Shown here: in pieces, positions 8,028-16,995 of the stretch
Layout: every line of letters starts with the position of its first letter
Numbering within the stretch: the first letter of the stretch is position 1
Source: Streptomyces sp. NBC_00459
GTDB taxonomy: Bacteria; Actinomycetota; Actinomycetes; Streptomycetales; Streptomycetaceae
Direction: 5' to 3'
Length of the DNA: 64,000 bases
Assembly: GCF_036013955.1 (NCBI RefSeq)
Contig: NZ_CP107903.1
Coordinates: 868,001-932,000 of the forward strand
Program-made: the position numbers and the translations under genes
The notes under the pieces: model-generated
Database searches by the model: none
Seen by the model: only the letters and a program-made list of their open reading frames with translations
Told to the model about the DNA's origin: nothing

Positions 8028-9421
8028 GCGGCGATCCGCTCGGCGCTCTCCGCCGTGATCCCCCTGGTGGAGGCGATCACGTTCTTCAGCTTCTTGGAGA
8101 GGGCCTCATAGAACATGCTCAGCGGAAACTCGTCCGGAAGCACGTCGTCGACGAGCTTGCGGGGCGGCTGGCTCAGGTCGAGGGCGTCGGGGCCCTTGGC
8201 CCAGCGGGAGCCCGGGTGCGGAGCGAGATACACGGAGACCAGCTCGTACGCCTTGAACCAGTGGACGAGCTTGGGCCGGTCGATGCCCTCGCGGTACAGG
8301 GTCTCGATCTCGGCGCAGAGCTGGTTGGTGACCTGCGGGGCGCGCTGCCAGTCGATGTGAAGCTTGTTGTCGGTCCAGCGGATCACGTCGTGCTGGTGCA
8401 GGTACGCGAAGAGGAGCTGGCCGCCGAGGCCGTCGTAGTTGCGGACACGCTCGCCGGTGACCGGGAAGCGGAACATCCGGTCGAACAGCACGGCGAACTG
8501 CACGTCACGAGCCTGCGGGATGCCCTCCGCCTCCAGCTTCACGGCCTCCTTGAAGGCGGTGAGGTCACAGCGCAGCTCCTCCAGGCCGTACATCCAGAAC
8601 GGCTGGCGCTGCTTGATCATGAAGGGGTCGAAGGGCAGGTCGCCGTGGCTGTGGGTGCGGTCGTGGACCATGTCCCACAGGACGAACGCCTCTTCGCAGC
8701 GCTTCTGGTCGTGGACCATCGCGGCGACGTCCGCGGGCAGTTCGAGGCCGAGGATGTCGACGGCCGCGTCGGTGACACGGCGGAAGCGGGCGGCCTCGCG
8801 GTCGCAGAAGATACCGCCCCAGGTGAATCGTTCCGGCGCCTCGCGCACGGCGATGGTCTCCGGGAAGAGGACGGCCGAGTTGGTGTCGTACCCGGCGGTG
8901 AAGTCCTCGAAGGTGATGCCGCAGAACAGCGGGTTGTCGTAACGCGTGCGCTCCAGCTCGGCCAGCCAGTCGGGCCAGACCATGCGCAGGACGACCGCTT
9001 CGAGGTTGCGGTCGGGGTTGCCGTTCTGCGTGTACATCGGGAAGACGACCAGGTGCTGGAGTCCGTCCGCGCGGCTCGCGGCGGGCTGGAAGGCCAGCAG
9101 CGAGTCGAGGAAGTCCGGCACCCGGAAACCACTGTCGGACCAGCGGCGCAGATCCTTGGCGAGCGCCTGGTGGTAGTCGGTGTCGTGCGGGAGCAGCGGG
9201 GAGAGTTCCACGACGGCGTCCACGATCCGGCGTACCGCGAGATCGACGTCAGCGTGGTCCGGGGCGTCCTCCCGGTCGAAATCGATCGACCCGTCCTTGG
9301 CCTGCCATGGCCGGATCTGCTCCACGGCATCCTTGAGCACGGGCCATGCCGGGTGCTCCACCACCCTGCCGAGCGCAGCAATGCGCTCGTCCGGAACCGC
9401 CTGCACAAGAATTTCCGTCAT
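8024..9421 (-). CDS. DUF6421 family protein
   Basis: 465 aa starting at ATG 9421 (MTEILVQAVPDERIAAL). A large soluble protein of unknown function, conserved in Streptomyces and here leading an operon with SDR and threonine aldolase. Notable conserved-looking stretches are the acid/His-rich EEAFVLWDMVHDRTHSHGDLPFDP, which could form a metal site, and FPMYTQNGNPDRNLEAV. No known catalytic domain recognised. The tight coupling to an NAD(P) enzyme and a PLP lyase suggests a metabolic role. Confidence 0.85.
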   Translation of the reverse strand: MTEILVQAVPDERIAALGRVVEHPAWPVLKDAVEQIRPWQAKDGSIDFDREDAPDHADVDLAVRRIVDAVVELSPLLPHDTDYHQALAKDLRRWSDSGFRVPDFLDSLLAFQPAASRADGLQHLVVFPMYTQNGNPDRNLEAVVLRMVWPDWLAELERTRYDNPLFCGITFEDFTAGYDTNSAVLFPETIAVREAPERFTWGGIFCDREAARFRRVTDAAVDILGLELPADVAAMVHDQKRCEEAFVLWDMVHDRTHSHGDLPFDPFMIKQRQPFWMYGLEELRCDLTAFKEAVKLEAEGIPQARDVQFAVLFDRMFRFPVTGERVRNYDGLGGQLLFAYLHQHDVIRWTDNKLHIDWQRAPQVTNQLCAEIETLYREGIDRPKLVHWFKAYELVSVYLAPHPGSRWAKGPDALDLSQPPRKLVDDVLPDEFPLSMFYEALSKKLKNVIASTRGITAESAERIAA

Positions 9422-9439
9422 GTCCCATCCTCCACGGGA

Positions 9440-9476
9440 GAACCTCGCGTATGGACACCGTATGCGTACGAGGTTC
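9440..9476. promoter_or_regulatory. Inverted repeat in front of the DUF6421 operon
   Basis: GAACCTCG (9440-9447) and CGAGGTTC (9469-9476) form a perfect 8-bp inverted repeat. Between them CGTATG is repeated at 9448 and 9459, with a CGTACG variant at 9465. It lies 19-55 bp upstream of the DUF6421 start in the 281-bp divergent region shared with the GDPD gene. A regulator site is likely but unproven; nothing else is obvious in this intergenic stretch. Confidence 0.4.
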
Positions 9477-9702
9477 CCGACCACAAGCCAGGAAAGGGGA
9501 GATTATCCTGTGCACCATCATGGTCACCGTATTTTTTCCTGCCGGAAACCTTGAGGACAGTGACTTCCCTACCCGACGGTGACCGGTTCACACCCCTTCC
9601 CGGATCACTGCTTCCGGCCATCCGTTCCGGCGCGTCCGTAGGGGTTCAATGCCGGGCCGGGCGGTTAGGCTGCGGCAGCCGAGCGCCGTCGACGGAAGCG
9701 AG

Positions 9703-10392
9703 TTGACCTTGAACTTCCTGACCATCGGGCACCGCGGAATCATGGGCGTGGAACCGGAGAACACCCTGCGTTCGTTCGTCGCCGCCGAGCAGGCGGGTCT
9801 CGACATGATCGAACTCGATCTGCGTCTCAGCAGGGACGGCACCCTGGTCGTCATGCACGACGCCGACCTGGACCGTACGACGGACGGCACCGGGCCGGTC
9901 GCCGAGCGGACTCTTGCCGAACTGCGTGCCCTGGACGCGGGCCGCGACGAGCGTGTCCCGCTCTTCGAAGAGGTCCTGGACGCTGTCGGCGTACCGCTCC
10001 AGGCCGAGATCAAGGACACGGCCGCGGCCCGGGCGCTGGCCGAGGTGATGGAGCGCCGGGGGCTGACCGCGCGGGTCGAGGTGTCCTCGTTCCACGAGGA
10101 GGCGATCGCCGAGATCACCCGCCTGGTGCCCGGGGTACGCACGGCGCTCATCGCCGGCCGTTACGGCACCGACGTGGCGGACCGCGCGACCCGCGCCGGC
10201 GCCTCGACCGTGTGTCTCGACATCCGCCGCCTCACCCTGGAGATCGTCGAACTGGCACGGAAGTCGGACCTGTGGATCATCGGCTGGGTCGTGAACACCC
10301 AAGACCACCTGCGCCTCGCACGCGCCCTGCAACTGGACGGCGTGACCACCGACTACCCGCAGATCAAACGCACGGGCCGCTTCACCGCGTAG
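9703..10392 (+). CDS. Glycerophosphodiester phosphodiesterase
   Basis: 229 aa from a TTG start preceded by GGAAG; an upstream in-frame ATG at 9649 would add 18 residues. GDPD TIM barrel: TIGHRGIMGVEPENTLRSF with the catalytic His, the metal-binding pair in IELDLRLSRDGTLVVMHDADLDRTTDG (second catalytic His) and the QAEIKD glutamate. Hydrolyses glycerophosphodiesters to alcohol and glycerol-3-phosphate. There is no signal peptide, so it is cytoplasmic. Single gene. Confidence 0.93.
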   Translation: MTLNFLTIGHRGIMGVEPENTLRSFVAAEQAGLDMIELDLRLSRDGTLVVMHDADLDRTTDGTGPVAERTLAELRALDAGRDERVPLFEEVLDAVGVPLQAEIKDTAAARALAEVMERRGLTARVEVSSFHEEAIAEITRLVPGVRTALIAGRYGTDVADRATRAGASTVCLDIRRLTLEIVELARKSDLWIIGWVVNTQDHLRLARALQLDGVTTDYPQIKRTGRFTA

Positions 10393-10407
10393 CGAGCACC
10401 TCGGGGA

Positions 10408-10947
10408 TCACACCAGTTCCTTGACCAGCAGCTCGAACTGCAGATCGTCACGCTGCGGCACACCGAACCGCTCGTCGCCGTACGGGAAGGGGCTCATCTC
10501 TCCCGTGCGGCGGTAGCCGCGCCGCTCGTACCAGGCGATCAGGTCGTTCCGTACGGAGATCACGGTCATGTGCATCGCCCGCGCGCCCCAGGTCTCGCGC
10601 GCCGAGCGCTCCGCCTCGGCGATGATCACCTTGCCGAGGCCGGCGCCCTGGAGGGCCGGGCTGACCGCGAACATGCCGAAGTAGGCGTGGTCGCCGCGGT
10701 GTTCGAGCTGACAGCAGGCGACCACCCGGCCGTCCTGTTCGACGGTCAGCAGTCGGCTGTCGGGCGACTTGATCACGTCGAGTACGCCCTGCGCGTCGCT
10801 CCGCTGACCTTCGAGGATGTCCGCCTCGGTGGTCCAGCCGGCCCGGCTGGAATCTCCCCGGTACGCCGACTCGATCAGCGCGACGAGGACGTCGACGTCG
10901 GCCTCCGTGGCGTCACGGAAGGTGGGTCCAGGGGCGGCGGTGTCCAT
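10408..10947 (-). CDS. GNAT family N-acetyltransferase
   Basis: 179 aa from ATG 10947. GNAT fold with the acetyl-CoA pyrophosphate loop in FAVSPALQGAGLGKVIIAEAE (Q/R-x2-G-x-G/A variant) and the late strand LIAWYERRGYRRTGE. Substrate unknown. The annotated open frame extends 35 residues upstream but has no family similarity. Convergent with GDPD; divergent to the VOC gene about 100 bp away. Confidence 0.92.
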   Translation of the reverse strand: MDTAAPGPTFRDATEADVDVLVALIESAYRGDSSRAGWTTEADILEGQRSDAQGVLDVIKSPDSRLLTVEQDGRVVACCQLEHRGDHAYFGMFAVSPALQGAGLGKVIIAEAERSARETWGARAMHMTVISVRNDLIAWYERRGYRRTGEMSPFPYGDERFGVPQRDDLQFELLVKELV

Positions 10948-11050
10948 GGCGGCGGTTCTCCGGGGGCTCGGGGGGCTCGGGTCGCCCCTAGTGCGCGGGC
11001 ACCGACGATCGTAACTCCGGTCGCAGGCGATCCCACTAGGCTCCGGTCGC

Positions 11051-11443
11051 ATGGTGCATGTACTGAGCAGCCGGATCCTCCTCCACCCCCTCGACCCGGA
11101 GCGTTCCCGGGTCTTCTACGGCGAGCGCCTGGGGCTCGGCGTCCACCGCGAGTTCGGTACGGGGCCGGAGCGGGGCACGGTCTACTTCCTCGGCGGAGGG
11201 TTCCTGGAGCTCTCGGGGCGGGCCGAGGAGCCCCCGTCGCCGTCCGTACGGCTGTGGCTGCAGGTGGCGGACGTGACGGCCGCGCACGACGAACTTGCGT
11301 CCCGGGGCGTCGAGGTCCTCCGGCCGCCGGTGAAGGAGCCGTGGGGGCTCGTCGAGATGTGGATCGCGGATCCGGACGGCACCCGGATCGTGCTGGTGGA
11401 GGTACCGGCGGACCATCCGTTGCGCTACCGGCCCGGTATCTGA
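11051..11443 (+). CDS. VOC superfamily (glyoxalase/bleomycin-resistance-like) protein
   Basis: 130 aa, one vicinal-oxygen-chelate module pair: SSRILLHPLDPERSRVFYGERLGL in the first beta-alpha unit and the terminal PWGLVEMWIADPDGTRIVLVEVP, which supplies the usual metal-binding Glu positions. Could be a small dioxygenase, isomerase or antibiotic-binding protein; nothing nearby fixes the substrate. Ends 11 bp before the convergent MarR gene stop. Confidence 0.88.
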   Translation: MVHVLSSRILLHPLDPERSRVFYGERLGLGVHREFGTGPERGTVYFLGGGFLELSGRAEEPPSPSVRLWLQVADVTAAHDELASRGVEVLRPPVKEPWGLVEMWIADPDGTRIVLVEVPADHPLRYRPGI

Positions 11444-11454
11444 GACTCGCGGGC

Positions 11455-12045
11455 TCAGAAGCGCAGCGCGCCCCTCCGCCCCTCCAGCCGGCCGAGCAAC
11501 TCGCCCAGCAGTCCCGCGAGTTCCAGCTGACCGGTGCCATCGACGCCGGACAACACGCCGTTCTCATAGGCGAGTTGCTCGGGCAGCACACCGTCGACGA
11601 GGTCGCGTCCGGCGTCGGTGAGACGCACATGGGCGACCCGCCGGTCCCGGCTGTCACCGCGCCGCTCCACGAGGCCCCGCTCGGTCAGCTGCTTGAGCCG
11701 CTTGGTGACGGCGGCCCCGGAGGAGAAGGTCTCGCGGGCCAGTTCGCTCGGGGTCAGTTCGTGGCCGGTGCGCCGGAGCGCGCCGAGCAGCTCGAACTCC
11801 GGGCGGGTGAGGCCCACCCGGCGCAGCGGAGCGTCCTCGGCCTGCTGGAGGAGGGCGGCGCAGCGGTTGATCCGGCCGATGATCTCGATGGGGCCGGTGT
11901 CGAGGCCGGGATGAACGGCCTGCCACTGCCGCACCACTGCGGCCACGGTGTCGTCAGCCCGGCGGAGGGGGACTCGCGACCCGGCGGTCCGCTCCTCGGC
12001 CGCCGCTGCTCCCCCGGGCGCCGCGCCCCCGTTCACTGCCGTCAT
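11455..12045 (-). CDS. MarR family transcriptional regulator
   Basis: 196 aa. Winged-helix dimer of the MarR type: LTRPEFELLGALRRTG then LTPSELARETFSSGAAVTKRLKQLTERGLVERRGDSRDRRVAHVRLTDAGRDLVD (recognition helix and wing with the D-x-R-D motif, about residues 85-150). I start at ATG 12045. The reading frame is open far upstream, into the remnant of a FUSC gene in the same frame, so the start is chosen by family length. Probably regulates its own neighbourhood, perhaps the former exporter gene. Confidence 0.92.
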   Translation of the reverse strand: MTAVNGGAAPGGAAAAEERTAGSRVPLRRADDTVAAVVRQWQAVHPGLDTGPIEIIGRINRCAALLQQAEDAPLRRVGLTRPEFELLGALRRTGHELTPSELARETFSSGAAVTKRLKQLTERGLVERRGDSRDRRVAHVRLTDAGRDLVDGVLPEQLAYENGVLSGVDGTGQLELAGLLGELLGRLEGRRGALRF

Positions 12046-12865
12046 GGCCGTACGTCCTCCGTCGCGGGTGTCGTCCGTGCGTCTACCGGCGTCCGCCTGG
12101 AGGCGGATCCCCGGGCCTCGTGCCGTCGCCGCGAGCGTACGGTGTCCGGACCGTTCGGCGAGCACGACCCGCTCCTTGGGGCGGGTGCGCTGCCACCACT
12201 CGCCGGCCGCCCTGTCCGCCGTGGTGCGCAGGTCGGCGAGGGCGGCGGCGAGGCTGCGGCGGGCGGAAGCCACGGATTCGGGTACGGGACGTACGTCCGT
12301 CAGAGCGCGTTCGGCATGGGTGCGGGCGTGTTCGACCGCCGCGACCGCGTGCTCGACGCGCTCGCCCGCGCGGTGGTTGGTGACCGCGACGGCCGCGACC
12401 GAGCCGAGCGGCGCGCCGACGAGCGTGTCCACGATCCGCTCGGCCACCAGGTGGCCCGGTTCCTGGAACCCCGTGACGCGAGAGAGGCGCGATCGGCAAG
12501 AGCACAGCCGGGGCAGTCCGGGCGGCGAGGGGCGGGTGTGAGCCGAGCCTGCTCCACAACGGCTCCGGTGGGGCGACGAGTTCGGCGGCGGACGACTTGC
12601 GCGCGAAGGGCTCGACGAGTCGCGGGAACTGTCGGCCGCCACACAACTCCCTTGCCCAGGTGCGGAGTTCGTCGTGCCCGCTTTCGGCGGGCGCGGTGAG
12701 CGTGAACTCGGCGCGCACAACCAGCTGTTCGAGGGTGCCTCGGGTTCGGGCGCGAACGGCGCCCGGGCGCCCGCCGGGCCGTCCGGATCGAGGCCTCGGC
12801 GGCGCCCCTCGACCGGACGTACTCATGACCGCCGATGCCGGTACCGGCGGCGAACACCTCGACAT
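12046..12865 (-). pseudogene. Decayed FUSC-type membrane exporter gene (fragment)
   Basis: On the minus strand two frames join to one FUSC-like C-terminus. The upstream frame ends in APLSRHGVP, and after a one-base shift near 12463-12468 the next frame reads EPGHLVAERIVDTLVGAPL. It continues AAVAVTNHRAGERVEHAVAAVEHARTHAERAL, with the helical tail DLRTTADRAAGEWW, typical of FUSC/aromatic-acid-exporter proteins. The transmembrane N-terminal half is absent. The last fragment runs in frame into the MarR gene without a stop. The stretch 12866-13183 holds no gene I can support. Confidence 0.5.
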
Positions 12866-13183
12866 GAACGGCGTCGGCGGTCAGGGCATGGGCCGCGGAC
12901 GCGGGCCCGGGCGGCGTACGGGCGGTCGTGGGCGCAGAGCCCGCACAGGGCGCGCCATCGCGTACATCGCGGGGTCGAGGCGGTCCGGCGCCGCCAGGGT
13001 CAGACACGGCGGCGCGACGGCGGCGACGTCGAAGATCAGCAGGTGTTTCACCTGCAAAACATCTGCTCTCACCTGCGGTGCTCCGGCAAACGCTCCCCCG
13101 CGTACACCCTTGCGCTCGTATGCGCACCGGCCTGCGCGGGCATCCCTTCAGCGGAGGTCTCGGGGGTCGAGGGGGAGGTTCGT

Positions 13184-13744
13184 GTGCACGGTCCGGCTTC
13201 GCCCGGGTGGCTGCTGGTCGCGCTCTGCGCGGCGACCGGGGCGTACTGCCTGCTGCGGATGCGCAGCACCGTCGAGGAGCAGCGCCGGGCCGCGGGCGGT
13301 GAGGCGCTGATGGGCTTCGGCATGGCCGCGATGGCCGTGCCCGCCGCCGTAGTCACCCCGCCGCGCTGGGCCTGGCTGATGTACACGGCCGTGTTCGGTG
13401 CGGCGGCGCTGCGCACGCTGTGGGCGGCCCGCACCGGATCGCATCATCTGCACCACCTGATGGGCGCGTTCTCCATGGCCTACATGGCTGCCACGATGGC
13501 CACCGCCCCTGTTCGGCACCACGGGGCCGGCGGCTCCGGAGTCCCGCTGCTGACGTCGACGCTGCTCGTCTACTTCACCGGGTACGTGCTGCTGTCCGGC
13601 GTCCGTCTGGTGTCCCTGCCCGTCCCGGCCGACGGCGGCGGGAGCCGGACGGCGTCGCTCGGCTGGGGCGACCGGCCCGAACTGGCGCACGCCTGCCGAC
13701 TGTCCATGGGCATCGCGACGGTCGCCATGCTGATCACGCTCTGA
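13184..13744 (+). CDS. DUF5134 membrane protein
   Basis: 186 aa from a GTG with a GGGGGAGG ribosome site 5 nt upstream. About five hydrophobic helices, with a His-rich cytoplasmic or membrane-edge segment (GSHHLHHLMGAFSMAYM) and conserved HH near APVRHHG. These features match DUF5134, a family of unknown function often near metal or membrane-peptidase genes. The M56 peptidase follows 79 bp later on the same strand, so the two may be linked. Confidence 0.85.
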   Translation: MHGPASPGWLLVALCAATGAYCLLRMRSTVEEQRRAAGGEALMGFGMAAMAVPAAVVTPPRWAWLMYTAVFGAAALRTLWAARTGSHHLHHLMGAFSMAYMAATMATAPVRHHGAGGSGVPLLTSTLLVYFTGYVLLSGVRLVSLPVPADGGGSRTASLGWGDRPELAHACRLSMGIATVAMLITL

Positions 13745-13823
13745 CTGTACGAAACCGTGGTCTGCGTCACTTTGCCGCGGCGGACCGTAGGTCTGAGCAC
13801 CACCCCGCTCATAGGCTGCACCC

Positions 13824-14759
13824 ATGATGGTCCCCGCGGCACTGCTGCTGCTCGGCGCGCTGACCGCCGTCGTCGCCCCGCGGCTGCTCGCCCGCGCGGA
13901 CTGGCCGGACCGCGAACCGGTGGTCGCCCTGTGGGTGTGGCAGTGCGTGGTGGCCGCCGTCCTGATGTGCTGCGCGCTGTCGATGACACTGAGCGCGGCG
14001 ACCGCCTGGCAGGCCGTGCGCGGCCATGTGTTCGCCCCGGCGCCGCACGAGGTCGTGGAGGCCTACGTCCTCGGCGCCTCCCGGCCCTGGGCCGCGACGA
14101 CGGCCGTCGCGCTCGCATGTGGCGGGCTGTGGACCGCGGCGATGCTCGTCCGTGAGGTCGTGAGGGCACGCGGGCGGCGCAGGCTGCGGCGTACCGAACT
14201 CCTCGTCCGCGCCCCGCTGTTGCCCGGCGAGGAACCGGGCCCCGACCGGCTCGTGGTCCTGGAGGGCGAGCGCGCCGACGCCTGGTGGCTGTCCGGCACC
14301 ACACCCGGGCTCGTCGTCACCACGGCCGCGCTGCGCCGCCTCAAGGGACGTCAGCTGGACGCCGTACTCGCCCACGAGCAGGGGCACGCGAGGGCCCGCC
14401 ACGACTGGCTGCTGCACTGCTCGGGCGCGCTGGCCAACGGGTTTCCGCAGGTCCCCGTCTTCGCCTCGTTCCGGGGCGAGATGCACCGGCTGGTCGAACT
14501 CGCCGCCGACGACATGGCGTCCCGCCGATTCGGCCGGCTGACGACCGCCCTCGCCCTGGTCGAACTCAACGAGGACCGGGGCGTGTTCGGCCCGTCCCCG
14601 ACCCCGCAGGCCCATCTCCCGCTGCGGGTGCACCGGTTGCTGACCGCACCGGACCGGTTGACGGCGGGCCGGAGGCTTCGGCTGACGGCGGCTGCGGCCC
14701 TCGTGCCGGTGATCCCGGTGCTGGTCGCGTTCGCACCGGGGCTGCGGGCGCTCGGGTAG
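13824..14759 (+). CDS. M56 family membrane metallopeptidase (BlaR1-like)
   Basis: 311 aa. Integral-membrane zinc protease with HEQGHARARHDW (HExxH, about residues 184-188) and a downstream ELAADDMASRRFG acidic motif supplying the third ligand. Transmembrane helices flank the catalytic loop. BlaR1/MecR1 relatives sense beta-lactams through an extra sensor domain, which is absent here. No BlaI/CopY repressor gene is adjacent, so its signal and target are unknown. Confidence 0.92.
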   Translation: MMVPAALLLLGALTAVVAPRLLARADWPDREPVVALWVWQCVVAAVLMCCALSMTLSAATAWQAVRGHVFAPAPHEVVEAYVLGASRPWAATTAVALACGGLWTAAMLVREVVRARGRRRLRRTELLVRAPLLPGEEPGPDRLVVLEGERADAWWLSGTTPGLVVTTAALRRLKGRQLDAVLAHEQGHARARHDWLLHCSGALANGFPQVPVFASFRGEMHRLVELAADDMASRRFGRLTTALALVELNEDRGVFGPSPTPQAHLPLRVHRLLTAPDRLTAGRRLRLTAAAALVPVIPVLVAFAPGLRALG

Positions 14760-14816
14760 CGCGCCGCCGTACACCTCGGCTGGCCTCCCGCCCGGTGCGT
14801 CGGCGAGGATCGCCTC

Positions 14817-15503
14817 ATGCGCACCCCCCACCTCGCCCCCCGGCTCCGGCGCCCGGTCCCCCACCCGGCCGTCCGCCTCATCGTCCCCCTGGCCCTCTCC
14901 TCCGTGCTCCTGCTGACCCTGGTCGCGATCGACTGGCATCCGCTGATCACCCTCGACGGCGACATCGCGCGCGCCACCCATCGCTGGGCGGTCGACGAAC
15001 CCGGGCTCACGCACGCCTTCCGGATCCTGACGGACTGGGTCTGGGACCCGCTGACGATGCGCCTGCTGGTCGCGGCCGTCGCGGTGTGGCTGGTGTGGCG
15101 GCACTCCGCGTGGTGGCTCGCGCTATGGCTGGTGGTCGCCTGCGCACTGGGCACGATGCTCCAGCAGGGCCTGAAGGCCGCGGTCGGCCGCGCCCGTCCG
15201 GTCTGGCCGGACCCTGTCGACTCCGCGCACTACGCGGCCTTCCCCTCCGGTCACGCCATGACCGCCACTGTGGTGGGCGGCCTCCTGTTGTGGCTGCTGC
15301 GTCGGTACGGCGCCGGAACCGTCGTGTGGCGCACGGCGGTCGCCGTGGCGTCGGTGTCGGTCGTGGGCGTCGGCCTGACCCGGATCTGGCTCGGCGTCCA
15401 CTGGCCGTCGGACGTGCTCGGCGGATGGCTCCTCGGGGCCCTCGTGGTGGCGCTGGCAGTGGTGTCGTACGAGCGGTTCGAGTCGGCGCCCGAACCGCGC
15501 TGA
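14817..15503 (+). CDS. PAP2 family membrane phosphatase
   Basis: 228 aa, about six membrane helices. All three acid-phosphatase signatures are present: KAAVGRARP (KX6RP), FPSGHAM (PSGH) and TRIWLGVHWPSD (RX5HX3D). Dephosphorylates lipid phosphates such as undecaprenyl-pyrophosphate or phosphatidate at the outer face of the membrane. ATG start; 57 bp after the M56 gene, so possibly co-transcribed. Confidence 0.94.
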   Translation: MRTPHLAPRLRRPVPHPAVRLIVPLALSSVLLLTLVAIDWHPLITLDGDIARATHRWAVDEPGLTHAFRILTDWVWDPLTMRLLVAAVAVWLVWRHSAWWLALWLVVACALGTMLQQGLKAAVGRARPVWPDPVDSAHYAAFPSGHAMTATVVGGLLLWLLRRYGAGTVVWRTAVAVASVSVVGVGLTRIWLGVHWPSDVLGGWLLGALVVALAVVSYERFESAPEPR

Positions 15504-15636
15504 CCTCGCTGTTCACGCCTCCACTTGCGGACGGTCCCATTCAGCCCCGATCACCCCGGACCCGTACATACGATCGACGACGGCTGCGGGACACACCCGT
15601 CCGCGCCATCGCGGGAAGTCGACAGCAGGGGGAAAC

Positions 15637-15990
15637 TTGTCCAGTATTTCGAGACGTTCGCTGCTGGGTTACTCGGGGACGGCCGCGGCGGGCGCCGCCC
15701 TGGGGACGGCGACACAGGCGGAGGCGGCGGAGGACGATCCCACCGCGATGCCCGAGTTCCCGTACAACACCGAGTTCAGCGGCGACACCAACATCCCCAA
15801 CCCCGAGTACAGCGAGCCCGACGGGCATGTGAGCCTCTCGTTCAAGGTGAGCTGCTCGACGAGCGGCGCCGCCCGGCCGAACCATATCGACCCCATCGAC
15901 ATCGCGAACGCGCTCAACGCCTACCTCGAATCGCGTGGTTGGCCGCCCATGACGTTCTACGGCACCCCGGTGCCCGCACCCCTGAACTGA
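15637..15990 (+). CDS. Small Tat-exported protein of unknown function
   Basis: 117 aa from TTG 15637 behind a GGGGGAA ribosome site. N-terminus SSISRRSLLGYSGTAAAGAALGT carries a twin-arginine signal, cleaved probably near QAEAAED. The mature part (about 80 residues) has one Cys and the repeat-like segments YNTEFSGDTNIPNPEYSEPDG and NALNAYLESRGWPP. No family recognised beyond similar Streptomyces secreted proteins. A folded, possibly cofactor-bearing small secreted protein is implied by the Tat route. Confidence 0.8.
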   Translation: MSSISRRSLLGYSGTAAAGAALGTATQAEAAEDDPTAMPEFPYNTEFSGDTNIPNPEYSEPDGHVSLSFKVSCSTSGAARPNHIDPIDIANALNAYLESRGWPPMTFYGTPVPAPLN

Positions 15991-16042
15991 CGTTCGTCAC
16001 GGCGGCCTCGCGCCGGACGCCTCCCCGGGTAGGGTCCAGCGC

Positions 16043-16732
16043 ATGGCTGCCGTGCTGTTCGACTTCTCCGGGACCCTCTTCCGTATCGAGTCCACCGAGT
16101 CCTGGCTGCGCGCCGTGCTGGCCGAGCGCGGTCTCGCCCTGCCGGATCCCGAAGTGGCGGTGTCGGCGAGGGCGCTGGAGGCGGCGGGGGCACTGCCGGG
16201 CGGGGCCTCGCCGGAGCGGCTGCCGGAGGAGTTGGCCGCCGTGTGGGCCAGTCGTGACCGGAGCGCGGAGCTGCACAGAGCCGCGTACACCGGGCTCGCC
16301 CGGCAAGTGCCGCTTCCCGACCCGGCGTTGTACGACGCGCTGTACGAGCGGCACATGACGCCGGCCGCCTGGACCGCGTACGACGATGCCGTCGAGGTGC
16401 TGGGCGCGCTGCGGGAGCGTGGGATCTCCGTCGGGGTGGTCAGCAACATCGGCTGGGACCTGCGTCCCGTCTTCCGGGAGCACGGGCTGGACCCTTACGT
16501 CGACGCGTACGTCCTGTCGTACGAGCACGGCATCCAGAAGCCGGACCCGCGCCTGTTCAAGGTGGCCTGCGACGCGCTCGCCGTGGCCCCGCACGAGGTG
16601 CTCATGGTCGGCGACGACCGGCACGCGGACGGGGGCGCGGCGGCTCTGGGATGCGCGGTGCACTTTGTGGACCATCTGCCGGTGGCGCGACGGCCGGACG
16701 GTCTGCGACCGGTGCTGGACCTGATCGGCTGA
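16043..16732 (+). CDS. HAD superfamily hydrolase
   Basis: 229 aa. Motif I DFSGTLF supplies the nucleophile Asp. The second Asp of DxD is replaced by Ser, as in some dehalogenase-like or non-phosphatase HADs. Motif II is VVSNIG, motif III lies in GIQKPDPRLF (Lys), and motif IV is VGDDRHADGGAA. An alpha-helical cap lies between motifs I and II. Substrate unknown. Single gene downstream of the small Tat protein. Confidence 0.9.
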   Translation: MAAVLFDFSGTLFRIESTESWLRAVLAERGLALPDPEVAVSARALEAAGALPGGASPERLPEELAAVWASRDRSAELHRAAYTGLARQVPLPDPALYDALYERHMTPAAWTAYDDAVEVLGALRERGISVGVVSNIGWDLRPVFREHGLDPYVDAYVLSYEHGIQKPDPRLFKVACDALAVAPHEVLMVGDDRHADGGAAALGCAVHFVDHLPVARRPDGLRPVLDLIG

Positions 16733-16932
16733 GGCCGCGCTCCGGGACGGGCACGCCCGTCTGAGGTGATCCCCCGCGTCACCCCAGACAGGCGGCCGCC
16801 CGAAACCGCCCGCACGGAGCGGCTCCGGCTGCGTCGACCCTTGCCAACTGACAAAATGTCAACGCAGAAGTAACAGCATGTCCCCACGCGGCGCCTCGGT
16901 CAATGAGGAATCACTGCTGTCCCCTGATACGG

Positions 16933-16968
16933 GCGTCCCGCTGGGCACCGAGATGCCCAGCGGGACGC
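16933..16968. terminator. Strong intrinsic terminator after LVIVD gene
   Basis: Perfect 15-bp stem (16933-16947 with 16954-16968) and 6-nt loop, 28 bp past the stop of the minus-strand LVIVD gene. It also faces the end of the HAD gene about 200 bp away and may serve both. The rest of 16733-16932 shows no gene. Confidence 0.8.
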
Positions 16969-16995
16969 GTCTCAAGGGTCTGCGGGCGACCGACG

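Noticed and set aside
13824..14759. BlaR1 beta-lactam sensor
   Set aside because: No penicillin-binding sensor domain and no BlaI gene beside it.
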